64,000 bases of DNA. Source: Erythroxylum novogranatense (Eukaryota > Streptophyta > Magnoliopsida > Malpighiales > Erythroxylaceae). The translations under genes were made by a program, and so were the position numbers. Location of the stretch: positions 26,026,350 through 26,090,349 of the forward strand of contig CM057234.1 of assembly GCA_029891385.1 (NCBI GenBank). Reading direction: 5' to 3'. How positions within the stretch are numbered: the first letter of the stretch is position 1; each line of letters opens with the position of its first letter. Below the pieces are notes generated by a model that was not told the DNA's origin, ran no database searches, and saw nothing but the letters and a program-made list of their open reading frames with translations. This document shows positions 23,259 to 35,600 of the stretch, piece by piece.

Positions 23259-24263
23259 GTGAGTAACCTAGTTGGTTATTCCAATCTATGTGTTTACTGT
23301 GATTGATTGCCCTACGGGGACTACATGAATTATAATTGTGATTTGATTGCCCTACGGGGATTATGTGGTATTATCTGACTATGATTTACATAAGGTATCT
23401 GTTTAATTGGACTGTCTACTTGAACTGTGTAATACCATGTATACTGTTATGGGACATGTGCATTCATGCACAAATACATCACACTGTTAAAAGGAAAATT
23501 GTGAACCGAGGCGCCACTGTACTGAACCGAGCCTAGAGCTCGATATACTGAACCGAGCCTCGAGCTCGCGACGGAGATACTTCTCCCAGACGCGTCTATA
23601 CCGATCAACATTATGCGCTTCGGTCACAATCTTGAAATGAGCTGGAAAAAGAGTCACGTGTGCATTGCATCTTGGATTTTATATCGACAATATTTTTACA
23701 CGGGTGTATATTTACCGTCTCGGACCGTAATTATTACGGATTGTATTCATGTTGTGTTTTGTATAATTATCTGCGTATATCTTGTTTCATGCTTATATGA
23801 TGCATGAATTGGGAGAACCATCGATGATGGTTTCTCATTGAGTTCGCAAACTCACCCAAAATTGCAACTTATTTTTCAGGCCTAGCATGATGCAGATAGC
23901 TCCCTCGGACCGTAGTAGAGCAGATACTGATGGATTGGCGAGAAAAACAATGGCTCAAAGGTCGGTCAGCTGGGCTTTCTTTTGGAGACTGATAGTTAGA
24001 TCTGGTTATTGTATAGTACAGTATGTGAAACATGTGTAACTTAAAAAGTACTGACAGTTGTGAATTATTAAGTTTTGAATGAATGAAATGGAATCTAGTT
24101 TGGTTTTAAAAAGTAGCCAGTTTCTTATTACTGTCTTATGATTGTGATGCCATGAGGAGTGTAGTAGTTGTTGTCGGTAGTGGTCTCTTGTCGTAGGATA
24201 TGTATCGGAATGACCTACGGGCGTTCTGGTGGATACCCTATGGTAAGGGGGCGCTACATTTGG

Positions 24264-24275
24264 TGGTATCAGAGC
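24264..24275 (+). other. Primer-binding site of Tekay-like element
   Basis: TGGTATCAGAGC, five bases after the 5' LTR end, a perfect plant initiator-methionine tRNA type PBS. Confidence 0.93.
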
Positions 24276-24431
24276 ATGGTTTGGCATCTTTTGGGAATAG
24301 TAACAATATAGGTATGAATCAGATGGAACTGTTGAAACTGATCAGAATTTTTGTTTTGTTTTAGGTCTTGATGATTAGGTGATCAGTTGAGCGCCACGGA
24401 CCAGGATCCGTGGGAGCAAGTAGGAGTCTTC

Positions 24432-25375
24432 ATGCCTCGTCTTGAGGAGTTGCCTCCTCGAGTTCCGTGAGGCGGAAAGGAGGTATGACTTTTGCTTGTG
24501 GGGTCAGAGATTTTATGGCAAGATGCACCCACGAGGCCGAGGATGGTTGGAGAGGATGAGAGAGTCTTGATCAGATGGATGCGAACGATGAGAGGTTCGA
24601 TTATGCGAGATCACGTTGCAGGCCCAAGATATAAGTGGTGGAAGGCGTGCGAGCGGTACCACTGTGCCTTGCTTGTTGACATAATTTGAGTTTCGAGGGC
24701 CTTCAAGGATAATTATATGCCCAAGGTCTATCTTGATATGAAGATGCAGGAGTTTCGGAACTTAAGGTGGTAGGATGTCGGTGGTGATTATGAGGTAAAA
24801 TTTAATGAGTGATAGATTATGCTCTCGTGATGGTCCCGATCGAGGCCGATAAGTGCCGGAGGTTCGAGAATGGCCTCAACACCGAGATCCGTCAGGTTGG
24901 CTTGGTGGGACATGGGTACATTCATTGAGTTGAGGGCCGCCGTTAGAGTGGAGCGGTGATGAGACAGACAGTGAGATTGGGTCCCGGTAAGCGCCCAAGT
25001 GATAGTCGAGGCACTCTGGCGGGAGCTTTAGTAAGCGCCTGTGAGCGGGACTTTCGAGTCTCCGGAGGTTCGAGACGATCTGGATTTGGGCGAGAGGAGA
25101 TTTGGATCGGTGGTAGTGGTAGTGGTAGAGGCTCGGACATATTTCTCCAGCAGCCCGCATTGTGAGAGGAGGCACATGGGAGTGTTGGTGGATTCTTGGA
25201 GCTGTTTGAGGTGCGGCTCGACGGAGCATCGTGTCGTGGATTGCCTCGATACATTGAGAGTTCGATCCATTGGTAGCGGACGAGCCGGGAGTTCCACTCT
25301 TGTCTGTGCAGTAGAGAGTGGTGGATCCGGACGGAGGGCCGAGGTAGAGGCCGTGGTAGAGCTGAGGGGTCCTTT
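24432..25375 (+). pseudogene. gag: Tekay-like gag (shattered)
   Basis: Capsid and nucleocapsid remnants in shifting frames. A plausible start is the ATG at 24432 (MPRLEELPP). Recognisable parts are a capsid segment with YKWWKACERYH (about 24632), a 'NYMPKVYLDMKMQEFRNLR' segment (about 24711), 'NGLNTEIRQVG' (about 24870) and a CCHC knuckle CLRCGSTEHRVVDC (CX2CX4HX4C, about 25205-25246). Stops and single-base shifts separate these parts, so no gag protein could be made. The minus-strand open frames over 24876-25567 are shadows of this GC-richer segment. Confidence 0.8.
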
Positions 25376-27263
25376 GTGAGGACTGAGGGTCGGGGCGGCC
25401 GACCACAGTCCCAGGCGAGAGTATACGCCATGACACGGCAGGAGGCCCAGGATTCCCCTGATATTGTAGCTGGTATGCTTCTCATCTCTGATATTGAGGC
25501 ATTTGCATTGCTGGATCCAGGATCCACGCATTCTTTTATTGCACCTCATATGGCATGTAGATTGCATGGGGATAGGGAGATGTTACAGTATGGGCTAGAG
25601 GTGAGTACACCTCTAGGTACTACTACTGCATTGGGAGAGGTCTGCAGGGGATGCTCGATTGATTGATCAGCAAGATTGAGGCGGACCTTATAGTGTTGCC
25701 TCTGAGAGAGATCGATGTCATTCTGGGGATGGATTGGCTTACTGCTCATAGGGCTATCATGGACTGCTATACCAAGGAGGTTGTGTTGGAGTCTCCTGGT
25801 CAGCCTAGAGCAGTGTTCAGAGGAGTTAGCCAGGCAAAGATGCCGGCCGGATGATCTCTTTCCTTAGTGCCCTGAGGTTGATGCAGGGAGGTTGTGAGGC
25901 CTATCTGGCTCATGTGATTGACACCAGAGTTGAGCAGAGGCTTCAGGATATTCCCGTGGTTAGGGAATTTCGGATGTGTTTCTGATGAGTTACTGGGTTT
26001 GCCACCGGATCGGAGAGCGAGTTTACCATTGACCTCGTTCTGTACCGCCCTATATCTATACCCCATATAGGATGGCACTGTGGAACCGAGGGAGTCAAGG
26101 TTGATTCAGGAGTTGTTGGAGAAGGGTTTATCGGACCCAGTGTTTCACCATGGGAGCTCCAGTTTTGTTTGTGAAGAAAAAGGATGGGACTTTGAGGCTG
26201 TGCATCGATTATAGGCAAATGAATCGGTGTGATGAAAGAATAAGTACCCACCGCCTAGGATTGATGACTTATTTGATCATTGCAGGAGCTCGGTGTTCAC
26301 CAAGTTAGATCTGCGATCCGTTACTATCGATTGAAGATTGCAGAGGCCGATGTGCCTAAGAGTGCCTTCAGGAGCAGGTATGGGCATTTCGAGTTTCTAG
26401 TGATGCCGTTTGGGTTGACAAATGCCCCGGCAGCTTTTATGGCCTTGATGAATAAGGTATTTCAGCCCTACCTGGATCAGTTTGTTATTGTTTTCATTGA
26501 TGACATTTTGGTGTATTCGAGGGATAGAGCGGAGCATAGTGAGCATTTGAGAATTGTGTTACGACGATGAGGAGAGGCGGTTGTTCGCCAAATTCAGCAA
26601 ATGTGAATTTTGGCTGGATCAGGTGATCTTTCTGGGGCATATAGTGACTGGTGAGGGTATTCAGGTAGATCCGAGTAAGGTAGAGGCAGTGCTGCAGTGG
26701 GAAGCTCCTAGGAATGTGCCGGAGATTCGGAGTTTCCTCGGATTGGCTGGTTATTACCGGAGGTTTGTCGAGGGGTTTTCATTGATCTCATTTCTCCGAC
26801 AAAACTTCTGAGGAAGAATATGCCATTCAGATGGACCGAGGAGTGTCAGAAGAGTTTTGAGGAGCTGAAACATCGGTTGACTACTGCACCGGTGTTGGCT
26901 ATTCCATCTGGGACTGGAGGATTTGAAGTGTACAGTGATGCATCACATCAGGGATTGGGATGTGTTCTGATGCAGCATGGTAGAGTCATTGCCTATGCCT
27001 CGAGACAGTTGAGGACTCATGAGGTAAACTATCCTGTTCATGATTTGGAGTTAGCTGCAGTAGTATTTGCATTGAAGATTTGGAGGCATTACCTGTATGG
27101 TGAGACCTTTCAGATCTTTACTGACCATAAGAGTTTGAGATACCTACTGAGTCAGAGAGAGTTGAATTTGAGACAGAGGAGGTGGCTTGAGTTGTTGAAG
27201 GATTACGACTGTACTATTGAGTATCACCCTGGAAAAGCTAATGTGGTGGCGTATGCTCGGTAG
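25376..27263 (+). pseudogene. pol: Tekay-like protease, RT and RNase H (broken)
   Basis: The protease segment around 25490-25850 has LLDPGSTHSF, where the family usually has D-S/T-G; the middle residue is Pro here. Then come the 'DVILGMDWL' flap region, RT pieces ([15 protein letters not shown] near 26166, [14 protein letters not shown] near 26395, FIDDILVYS near 26494), the thumb region [13 protein letters not shown] (about 26742), and RNase H with a YSDAS start, [12 protein letters not shown] and [11 protein letters not shown] (26820-27263). At least three frame changes and several stops separate these pieces. Domain content and order are unmistakable, but enzyme activity is excluded. Confidence 0.9.
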
Positions 27264-27499
27264 GAAGTCACATACTAGTGCAGGCTTTATTCGTGCAATG
27301 AGGTTGCCTAATTTGATCTGATTGAGAGCTTTGAATGTGCGATGAATGGAGCAGGGATGGAGTATTATTGGCTACACCGAGACCGAGACCGATGCTACTT
27401 GGGATGAATCGGGAGGGTTCGGATAAGGATCTGTTATGGTGAGACCGATTGAGAAAGCGAAGGCCGATTCGAGATCCGAGTTTGAGTTGAGAGATGAGA

Positions 27500-28847
27500 C
27501 TCTATGGATGGGGCGAGGCTTTGTGTGCCCGATGTAGATGATCCGAGGCGAGATACCGGAGGAGGCTCATATGGCCACATATGCTATGCATCCCGGTACT
27601 ACCAAGATGTATAACACTCTCAAGCAACATTTCGGTGGCTGGTATGAAGAAGCGGTAGCCGAGTACGTGTCAGTGTTTGACGTGCTGCAAGTTAAGTGAG
27701 CACCAAGCTCCATAGAGGAAGCTTCATTCGTTGCCCATTCGAGTGGAAATGGGAACGGATCACCATGGATTTCATTATGGGGTTGCTTAGACGCCGAGGC
27801 AAAGATGATGCTATCTCGGGTCATAGTAGACCGGTTGACTAAATCGGCTCATTTCTTGGCAGTGAGGGAGAATAATACCATGGATCAGTTGGCCCGGAAG
27901 TATGTGACGGAGATAGTGAGACTGCACGGGGTTCCAGTGTCGATAGTGTCTGACAGGGATCCCAGATTCACCTCGAGGTTCCGCGAGTTTGCGATTTGCT
28001 ATGGGTACTAGTTGAACTTCAAGATGCTGCTTCATCCTCGCATGATGGGCGAGTGAGAGGACGATTAAGACTGTTGAGGATATGCTTCGGGCATGTGTAT
28101 TGGAGTTCAGAGGAGCATGGGATCAGTATTTAGCCCTGATTGAATTTGCATATAACAATCATTACCATAGTAGCATCGGATGGCTCCATATGAGGCAATC
28201 GTATGGGCGGCCGTAGATCGCCTTTGTATTGGGATGAAGAGGGTGTGAGGATGATTGAGGGTCCTGAGCTGATTCAGGATACGGTTGATAAAGTGCAACT
28301 GATACGGAGTCGCATTAAGGCGGCTCAAGATAGACAGAAGAGCTATGTTGATCAAGACAGAGGGACATTGAGTATAATGTGGGCGATGAGTATTCTTACG
28401 GTGTCACCGTATGCGTGGTGTACCGAGATTTGGGAGAAAGGTAAGTTAAGCCCTAGTACATTGGTCCATATGAGATCACCGAGAGGATCGGACCTTTGGC
28501 CTCTGAGCTAGCTTTACCGAGTGAGATGTCTCAGTTACATGACGTCTTTCATGTGAGTATGCTCCGCAGATATCGGTCGGATCCGACACATGTAATATCG
28601 GCTCAGGAGATTGAGGTCTCCAGTAATCTGAGTTATGTGGAGGAGCCGATCCAGATTATCGGGTCTCAGGTGAAACAACTGAGGAATAAGAGTATTCCAC
28701 TAGTGAAGGTTCTCTGGCGGAACCATTCGACTGAGGAGGCTACCTGGGAGACCGAGGAGCATATGAGAAGACAGTATCCTCACCTTTTCGATCAATCAGG
28801 TAAGAATTTCGAGGACGAAATTTTTGTTAGGAGGGGAGAATTGTAAC
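27500..28847 (+). pseudogene. pol: Tekay-like integrase and chromodomain (broken)
   Basis: The integrase HHCC region is partial (YAMHPGTTKMYNTLK near 27580). The core has TMDFIMG (about 27764), [13 protein letters not shown] and [13 protein letters not shown] (27827-27986), and a decayed E-region near 28050 (gagagg). The C-terminal part contains LHDVFHVSMLRRY (about 28536-28574) and a chromodomain-like tail (28610-28800) with YVEEPIQI, VKVLWRNHSTEEATWETEE and YPHLF. Chromodomains direct chromovirus integration to modified chromatin. The reading frame is interrupted several times between 27263 and 28496. The frame ending at 28846 overlaps the PPT and the first bases of the 3' LTR. Confidence 0.88.
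28829..28841 (+). other. Polypurine tract of Tekay-like element
   Basis: AGGAGGGGAGAAT immediately before the 3' LTR. Confidence 0.85.
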
Positions 28848-30980
28848 ATCCCCTCTCCTATAGGAAGGGCATTTTGGTAATTAGGATGGGTTCGGGATAT
28901 TAAATTATATCTCGGCATGCACATACATCTCTATAATTACTGATTGGTTGCACATGCACATAGTATACATGCATTCATGACATTTTCCGGCTTAGGTTTT
29001 AAATTGAACTTCTGTGTGAAGTTAATGGAGTAATTGAGTTTGAAAATTATTCGACTGCACCATTAATTGTTTTACATTTTAGGGATTTTAGGAATTTTCT
29101 GGATTTTTAGGAGACAATTCTTGACCGTAAAATCGCCAATTGGCTTAATCGATCGATTCTTGGTAGCAAAGATTGCTACCCAATGGTACAAGAATATGGG
29201 GTATATTATTTTGGGACTGAAAGTAAGGTTATTAGAGTTAAATGGAGTAAAATTTTAGACTGGATTAATTAACTAATATTTTGACTTTTCAAATAATAAA
29301 AAAAAAAGAAAGAAGAAAAGGAGCCAATTACATGTTGCCATCTAAAAGCAACAGTTAATGCTTCTTTTCATTGTTCTCGAACGTAAGTGTTTAAAGGAAG
29401 GATAAATGGTTAGACATTTTGGTTATCTCATCCGAAACTCTTACAACTTAAACTCTTCATAAAACCATCGACTTTGTTTGCTCTTTACTCATCTTTCTTC
29501 ATACCTTTAAGCTATCATCTTTGATTCCATCAAAGCTAGATGATGATGAGTATGGTACATGCTTGGGAAGGAAAGGTAGTTGAGACCTTGGTGTAGGATT
29601 TAGAAGTTGGTTCTTGTAGGTTTGAAGGAGATTTGGTGTTAGGTAAGTTTTCATTTAAGGGTTGAGTTTTTAAATGAGGTTTGCATATGGAATTTAATGC
29701 TGCCAATTTTTCAGTGTTAGCCCTAGTGTATGTATGACTGTAGTGATATTTAATTTGAATTTATTTTGATGTCTAATGAGGTGAAAAAGGTATTGAAAGT
29801 GATTGAACTAAGGTTAGCCTTGAGTCTGGAAAATTGGAATTTGAATTGATGTTACTGTTTTATTCATAACTTATAGTATAGAAATGCAAATGAGGTAAAG
29901 TTAGTGGCTACTGAAACTTTGGGATGTTGGCTTCAATTTAGTGTGAAATAGGTGTTGTTGAATTTCAATGATAGAAGGGTGAATTTTTGCATGGAAAGTT
30001 GCTGTTCCATTGACCTATGAACAGTAACCGCAACATAATAACTGAGTTTTGTTGATTTTTATGAATTAATTGAGATGGAATTAGGGAGAATGATCTTCAT
30101 GGAAGTTGTAGCATATATGATTATCTTTCCATTGCCTCTGATCTTGCTATTTTTCGAGTTGTATGTTAGGAGATATGACCTGATTACTGATGACTGTTTT
30201 CATGCATTGGCTGAAACCTAGCTGGATTGGCACATTTAGTGCATTTTCGGGTTTGGAGGAATTTTAGGAATTTTTGTGACTTGATTTGGGGTTTGCATTG
30301 TACTGAAGAGTTTTAGATATCAGATTGATCTTGAAAATGGTATATGGCTTATAAGTTTTGGAGGTCAGATGTGGAAATATGGAATTTCAAAATCTGGACC
30401 TACATTGTGATATTAAGTGTTGTTTAGGTCAGACACTTGCATGACAGATTTGAAAATGTTAGAGGCTGAATTGGAGTTTGGTTATTTCAGGAAGAATTGA
30501 AGTTTGGGATTCTATCTTTCAGGGTATAAAGCTCTGATTTTAATGACTTGTCTACAGGGAGTTATGTTGGTTATAAATTTACTGCTCAAATTGCATGGTT
30601 TCAGGGACAGTAACATTGAGTGAATTAATTGACTTGGTTTGCAATAGAATTTGAATTTGGGTTGTTCATGAAAGTTGTAGAGGACATTGTGAACTTATTG
30701 ACCATATTTTTGTGGTAATTTATTACTGAAGAATATGTGAGTTGTGAAATTGTTAATGTACTGCCCTGTGTTAGTTGAGAATTGAGTAGGCAGAAGGTTT
30801 GATGGGATTTTTGACATTCTTAGGGTTGGAATTGATTTTTATGGTCTTCTTGAGAGTTGTAGAGCTTTTCATAAGCTTTCCAATGAGGTATAGTGGGTAT
30901 TTTCTAAGTTGTGTGCTTAAAGTTAGAAGTTGGAAGTTAAGTTTGTAATCTGGAAAGAAGGAAAGCAAGAGAAGGGGGTC

Positions 30981-31156
30981 ACCTCGCGAGGGCGACAAGT
31001 CGCCTCGCGGAGGCGAGACGGGCTCGCCATCTCGCGAGGGCGAGATTGCGCCTCGCGAGGGCGAGCATTAGGGGGGTCGGGTCGCGAGGGCGACGCCCGC
31101 CCTCGCGACTGCGAGAGGCGATTTCGCCTCGCGTCCGTATATATATATATATATAT
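30981..31156. repeat. CG-rich palindromic array and TA run, 3' LTR
   Basis: The less altered copy of the array: CTCGCGAG-type cores recur about seven times in 155 bp, with direct and inverted copies, then a (TA)n run. Transcribed RNA could fold extensively. Confidence 0.85.
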
Positions 31157-31556
31157 TTTTATTTTATTTTGATTATTATTTGATATTAATTGGTAAAATT
31201 GTTCTTTTGTCAATTACTTTCCCGTCCGACGTCCGATTGACCTAATTCCAGAGGCATCGGATTGGTTGAATATTTAATTTCATTTTCGAGAAAACGGGAA
31301 TTTTAGACGGAATTGGACGTATTTCTATCGATTTTAACTTGTAAACACTGCTTTATTTAATTGGGGACCTATAGAGGTCCGAATCATGCACCGTCGGCGC
31401 TTATGGATTTCTAATTTTCATCGAATTTTATTATGAGGAAATATTGATTAGGGCCGGATTTGCCATGAACATGCATTATACATATTTTATCGATTTCACG
31501 TGCATTGTTTAATCATTTACACAAATGGTAATAGTTATTCATTTAATTTGTTATAG

Positions 31557-31624
31557 AGGCTCCAAGGGACCATCGCTCCACAGATTTGGCAGAGACTTCC
31601 CGGCGTTAGCGTGGAAGTTATTAG
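31557..31624 (+). other. Candidate LTR mini-exon, 3' LTR copy
   Basis: 68 nt between TTATAG and GTGAGTAAC, identical in layout to 23191-23258. Confidence 0.5.
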
Positions 31625-32613
31625 GTGAGTAACCTAGTTGGTTATTCCAATCTATGTGTTTACTGTGATTGATTGCCCTACGGGGACTACATGAATTATA
31701 ATTGTGATTGATTGCCCTACGGGGATTATGTGGTATTATCTGACTATGATTTACATAAGGTATCTGTTTAATTGGACTGTCTACTTGAACTGTGTAATAC
31801 CATGTATACTGTTATGGGACATGTGCATTCATGCACAAATACATCACACTGTTAAAAGGAAAATTGTGAACCGAGGCGCCACTGTACTGAACCGAGCCTA
31901 GAGCTCGATATACTGAACCGAGCCTCGAGCTCGACGGGAGATACTTCTCCCTGCACGCCGCCTATACCGATCACCGTTATGCGCTCGGTCACAATCTGAA
32001 ATGAACCGGAAAAGAGTCACGTGTGCATCAGCATCTTGGATTTTATATCGACAATATTTTTACCGGTGTATATTTACCGCATCGTGATCTGTAATTATTC
32101 GCGGATCGTATTCATGTTGTGTTTTGTATAATTACTGCGTGTATACTGTTTCATGCTTATATGATGCATGAATTGGGAGAACCATCGATGATGGTTTCTC
32201 ATTGAGTTCGCAAACTCACCCAAAATTGCAACTTATTTTTCAGGCCTAGCATGAGCAGATAGCTCCTCAATTTGTAGAGTCAGATACAAATGGATTGGCG
32301 AGAAAACAATGGCTCAAAGGTCGGTCATTGGGCTTTCTTTTGAGACCGATAGTTAGATCTGGTTATTGTATAGACAAGATGTGAAACATGTAACTTAAAA
32401 AGTCTCGACAACAGAATTATTAAGTTTTGAATGAATGAAATGGAATCTAGTTTGGTTTTAAAAGTAGCCGGTTTTATTTCTTGTCTTATGATTGTGATGC
32501 CATGAGGAGTGTAGTAGTTGTTGTCGGTAGTGGTCTCTTGTCGTAGGATATGTATCGGAATGACCTACGGGCGTTCTGGTGGATACCCTATGGTAAGGGG
32601 GCGCTACAAAATG

Positions 32614-35600
32614 TAATAATATTTAAAGTTAAATAATATCTCATAAACTTGGATGATATATAAAATGTATGTCAACATCATGATAGTAACATGCAAAAGG
32701 TTGTATGAAGTAACGTTGATAGTATTGTACTTTGATAAAATTATTTCTCTCAATTTATCCTACTAAAGGCCTAAACATGGATTACAATTGAAGCATTGGC
32801 TTAGATATGATAATAATTATCATTAGAAGAAAAATAATTGCATGACTTTTCTTACTTATACGTGGTATGATAGAGATCATATGTATTTCTAATTCATACT
32901 TATGAATATTTAATATAAATTCAAATTGAACATTATTACGATGTTCAAAACATGAGAAGAAACAAATTGTTAAGTCAAAGTATTTGTTTCAGTTTTATAC
33001 TGTAGTTTGTATCAATTGAATCAAAGGCGACTTATGGTTAACATAAGTTACAAGAATACAAAGTTAGATAATTGAGATTATCCTTTATTCCATGTTAGTT
33101 AAATAAGATACCGAGAATCATATGCTACATATAAGGATAGATGTATTATTTTTATTAATCATATGAAACTTATTAGTTTGAAGAAAACCAAATCACTTTT
33201 TCATGAAAGAATGATGATGGTATTGAATTGTTAATTTTATATATATGATGTGTTTGATATAATAACAATTCATAAGAGGATGATAACTTTATTTTATTAT
33301 ACTAGAGACTTTATATGATATAGTAATACACATTAAATGAATATTGATTTAATTTTTAAAAGATCAAATGACTTAAATCTAAGTAGAAGTTAATCATTGA
33401 AAATACTGAAACACTTTGATGAGACCTATGTGATGAGATTTAAAATTTTAAGTTATCTATAAGGAATGTGATTCTTTAGTGAACACTTTCACAACCAAAT
33501 TTCATAAGAGTATGGATTAATGTAAAGAGGAATATACAAGATAAGATATTGCATGACAAAATATTTATTTTTAATGGTTATGCCTAGTACAACAACTTAA
33601 CTATTAAGTTATAATAAAATCAATTAGCAAGATTTATTGTTAGATATGAAATGATAACATTTTGAAAAAGTCAAAGTTAATGGTTTTAGGATATGATGAT
33701 TGGTTGAACATAAAAGCAATTGGGCGTGTAAAATGAGCTAACATCTCATCAAAGATCTAAGTATGTATTTACATAGTTTCTCTTAATTATGATGATAATT
33801 AAGATGAAATTTAAAAGATTTGAGCAAGTGCTTACTATAGAGAATTTTGTAGAATTCTCTTATTAAACCACTATCCTAGCATTAGCATGATCGTCATATG
33901 GTGATATGGTATTACATGCCTAAATGATTGGCTTATTGTACGTGAGAAATTATTCAAATATGCCCTATAACTAATCGGTTGGCTATAGTTTAGTAACATT
34001 ATTCTTCAAGGCATTCTTTATCTTATACATATTCATATATAAAGTCCAATGGATAAATGTATATTGTAAAGGAAATTATGATGAGATCATTATTATGAGA
34101 TTCATATTCTATTTATAAATTATCCTAAAATTATCATACTCATTATTCTATTAATATTAGACATTGATAATGTATAAAAGACTAACACATGTTATGTTTC
34201 TTCGTTATAAATGAAGTAGTCAATCTCATGGACTAAAGCATGAGGATACTTAAACAAACATATGGGTACTTGTTAAAGAACAAGTTCACTAAATTGACCC
34301 TATATGAGAAATTCATTTGGAATATTACTTGTATATTTATGAAAATTTTCATTGTGATGATTGTATAAGTGATCTTTTGACTTGAGATCACCAAAGTATA
34401 TCATATAGGGATTGCTATATTTTGATATTACTTATGACATGTTCTAGTCAAGGGTAGCTCAATTAATTGTTAGTGGATATAACATGAGTTAAGTGGAGAT
34501 AGTTGAGTGATCATTATATGATTCATCACCTTAAAGTGATCAAGGAGAATATTTTGTTGTTCTCGATTAGTATTGTTTGGAAAAATCCTTAGCCAAGGTG
34601 AAATGACACTTTGAAAATAGTTTTCAAATATCATTAATATAATCAATGACTAATGATGAAGAACTTATATGATTGGACTTAAATAGAATAGACATTATTT
34701 CTATATAACAAAGATATGATGAAATGATTAAATTATATGAAAATATTATGGAAGAAAAGGTTAGTCAAAACCACTTTGACATTCCTAAATATTTAGGTGG
34801 TTATGACACATTGCTAGACGCTAATATCTATTTATGGATAAAAATTATTTAATTAAAGATAAATTAGAGAAGATTAATTTATTAATCTTAAATATGGTTT
34901 AAGGTTATAATTTATATTCATTGCTAATATATTTGAGAACCTAATGGGTTAGATACAAATAATGAGTTGAAGATAGAAAAGGTGTTTTAATAAAATTGAA
35001 CTTGATTGTAAAGTTTGAGAATCTTTATAATTAAATATAAGATTTAATAAATAAGGACCAATATATGATACTAGATGTTATTTGGGTCCAACTGGTATCA
35101 AGTAGAAATAATTGTAATTCTAATTAAAGTTTAATTAAAATTAAAATTTTATTTTTAATTAAATTACTAAAAGTTTAAGATTTAGTATAAATAGAATTAG
35201 GCTCTAAGGGAGCTAACACTTTTTGTCTAACCCTCTCTACAACAGTTGTAGAGTTCTTTCAACTTGTTTTATGGACACTATTAGAGATTAGAAATGTGTT
35301 GAACTATAGTGGTTGAAATTAGTCAATAGTAAAATTGGTTCAAGAAAAATGATAAGAAAAAGATCAAGCTTCACAATAAGGTACAAATTATTATTCACAT
35401 TTTATTATATTTTGTGTTAATCATGTTATAGAATTTTAAGTGATCTTAGCTTTCGAAAAATCCTACAAAAAGGTTTTGATATTATTCCACTACGTGTAAG
35501 ATCAGATCCTACCTTAATTTTTCAACAATTGTATCAAAGCTAACTTTAATTCCATAACTTAATTAAAATTATTTGATTTTATTGATCTTGAGTTGTGGAA

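Larger units (their letters stand above)
20483..24258 (+). repeat. Tekay-like 5' LTR, 3776 bp
   Basis: TGTAACATCCCC to GGGGGCGCTACA. Internal landmarks: donor-like TTAG followed by GTAAGTTT at 21284, modules 21720-22560, CG-rich array 22621-22767, TA run 22769-22788, mini-exon candidate 23191-23258, acceptor TTATTTTTCAG ending 23879. 'gattgccctacgggga' is duplicated near 23306 and 23348. The LTR has no protein-like open frame. Confidence 0.95.
20483..32608 (+). mobile_element. Tekay-like Ty3/gypsy chromovirus, TSD AAATG
   Basis: Full-structure element: 5' LTR 20483-24258, PBS 24264-24275, decayed gag-pol, chromodomain, PPT, 3' LTR 28842-32608. AAATG flanks both ends (20478-20482 and 32609-32613). 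Termini are TGTAACATCCCC and GGGGGCGCTACA. Domain order gag, protease, RT, RNase H, integrase, chromodomain is Ty3/gypsy chromovirus order, and the very long LTRs fit the Tekay (Del) lineage. The 4.6-kb internal region has many stops and frameshifts, although the LTRs are close to identical outside CG-rich patches. Confidence 0.95.
28842..32608 (+). repeat. Tekay-like 3' LTR, 3767 bp
   Basis: Same termini and landmarks as the 5' LTR: donor at 29643, CG-rich array 30981-31136, TA run 31138-31156, mini-exon 31557-31624, acceptor ending 32243. Compared with the 5' LTR, long AT-rich stretches are identical apart from single-base homopolymer differences, while differences cluster in CG-rich or CAG-rich patches. 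Confidence 0.95.

Noticed and set aside
24264..24275. Fragment of a tRNA gene
   Set aside because: It is the primer-binding site: only the 12 nt complementary to a tRNA 3' end, placed directly after an LTR.
24876..25567. Long overlapping open frames on the minus strand (up to 194 aa)
   Set aside because: They are antisense to the Tekay-like gag and protease, exist in three frames at once and follow local GC content; no protein-like motif.
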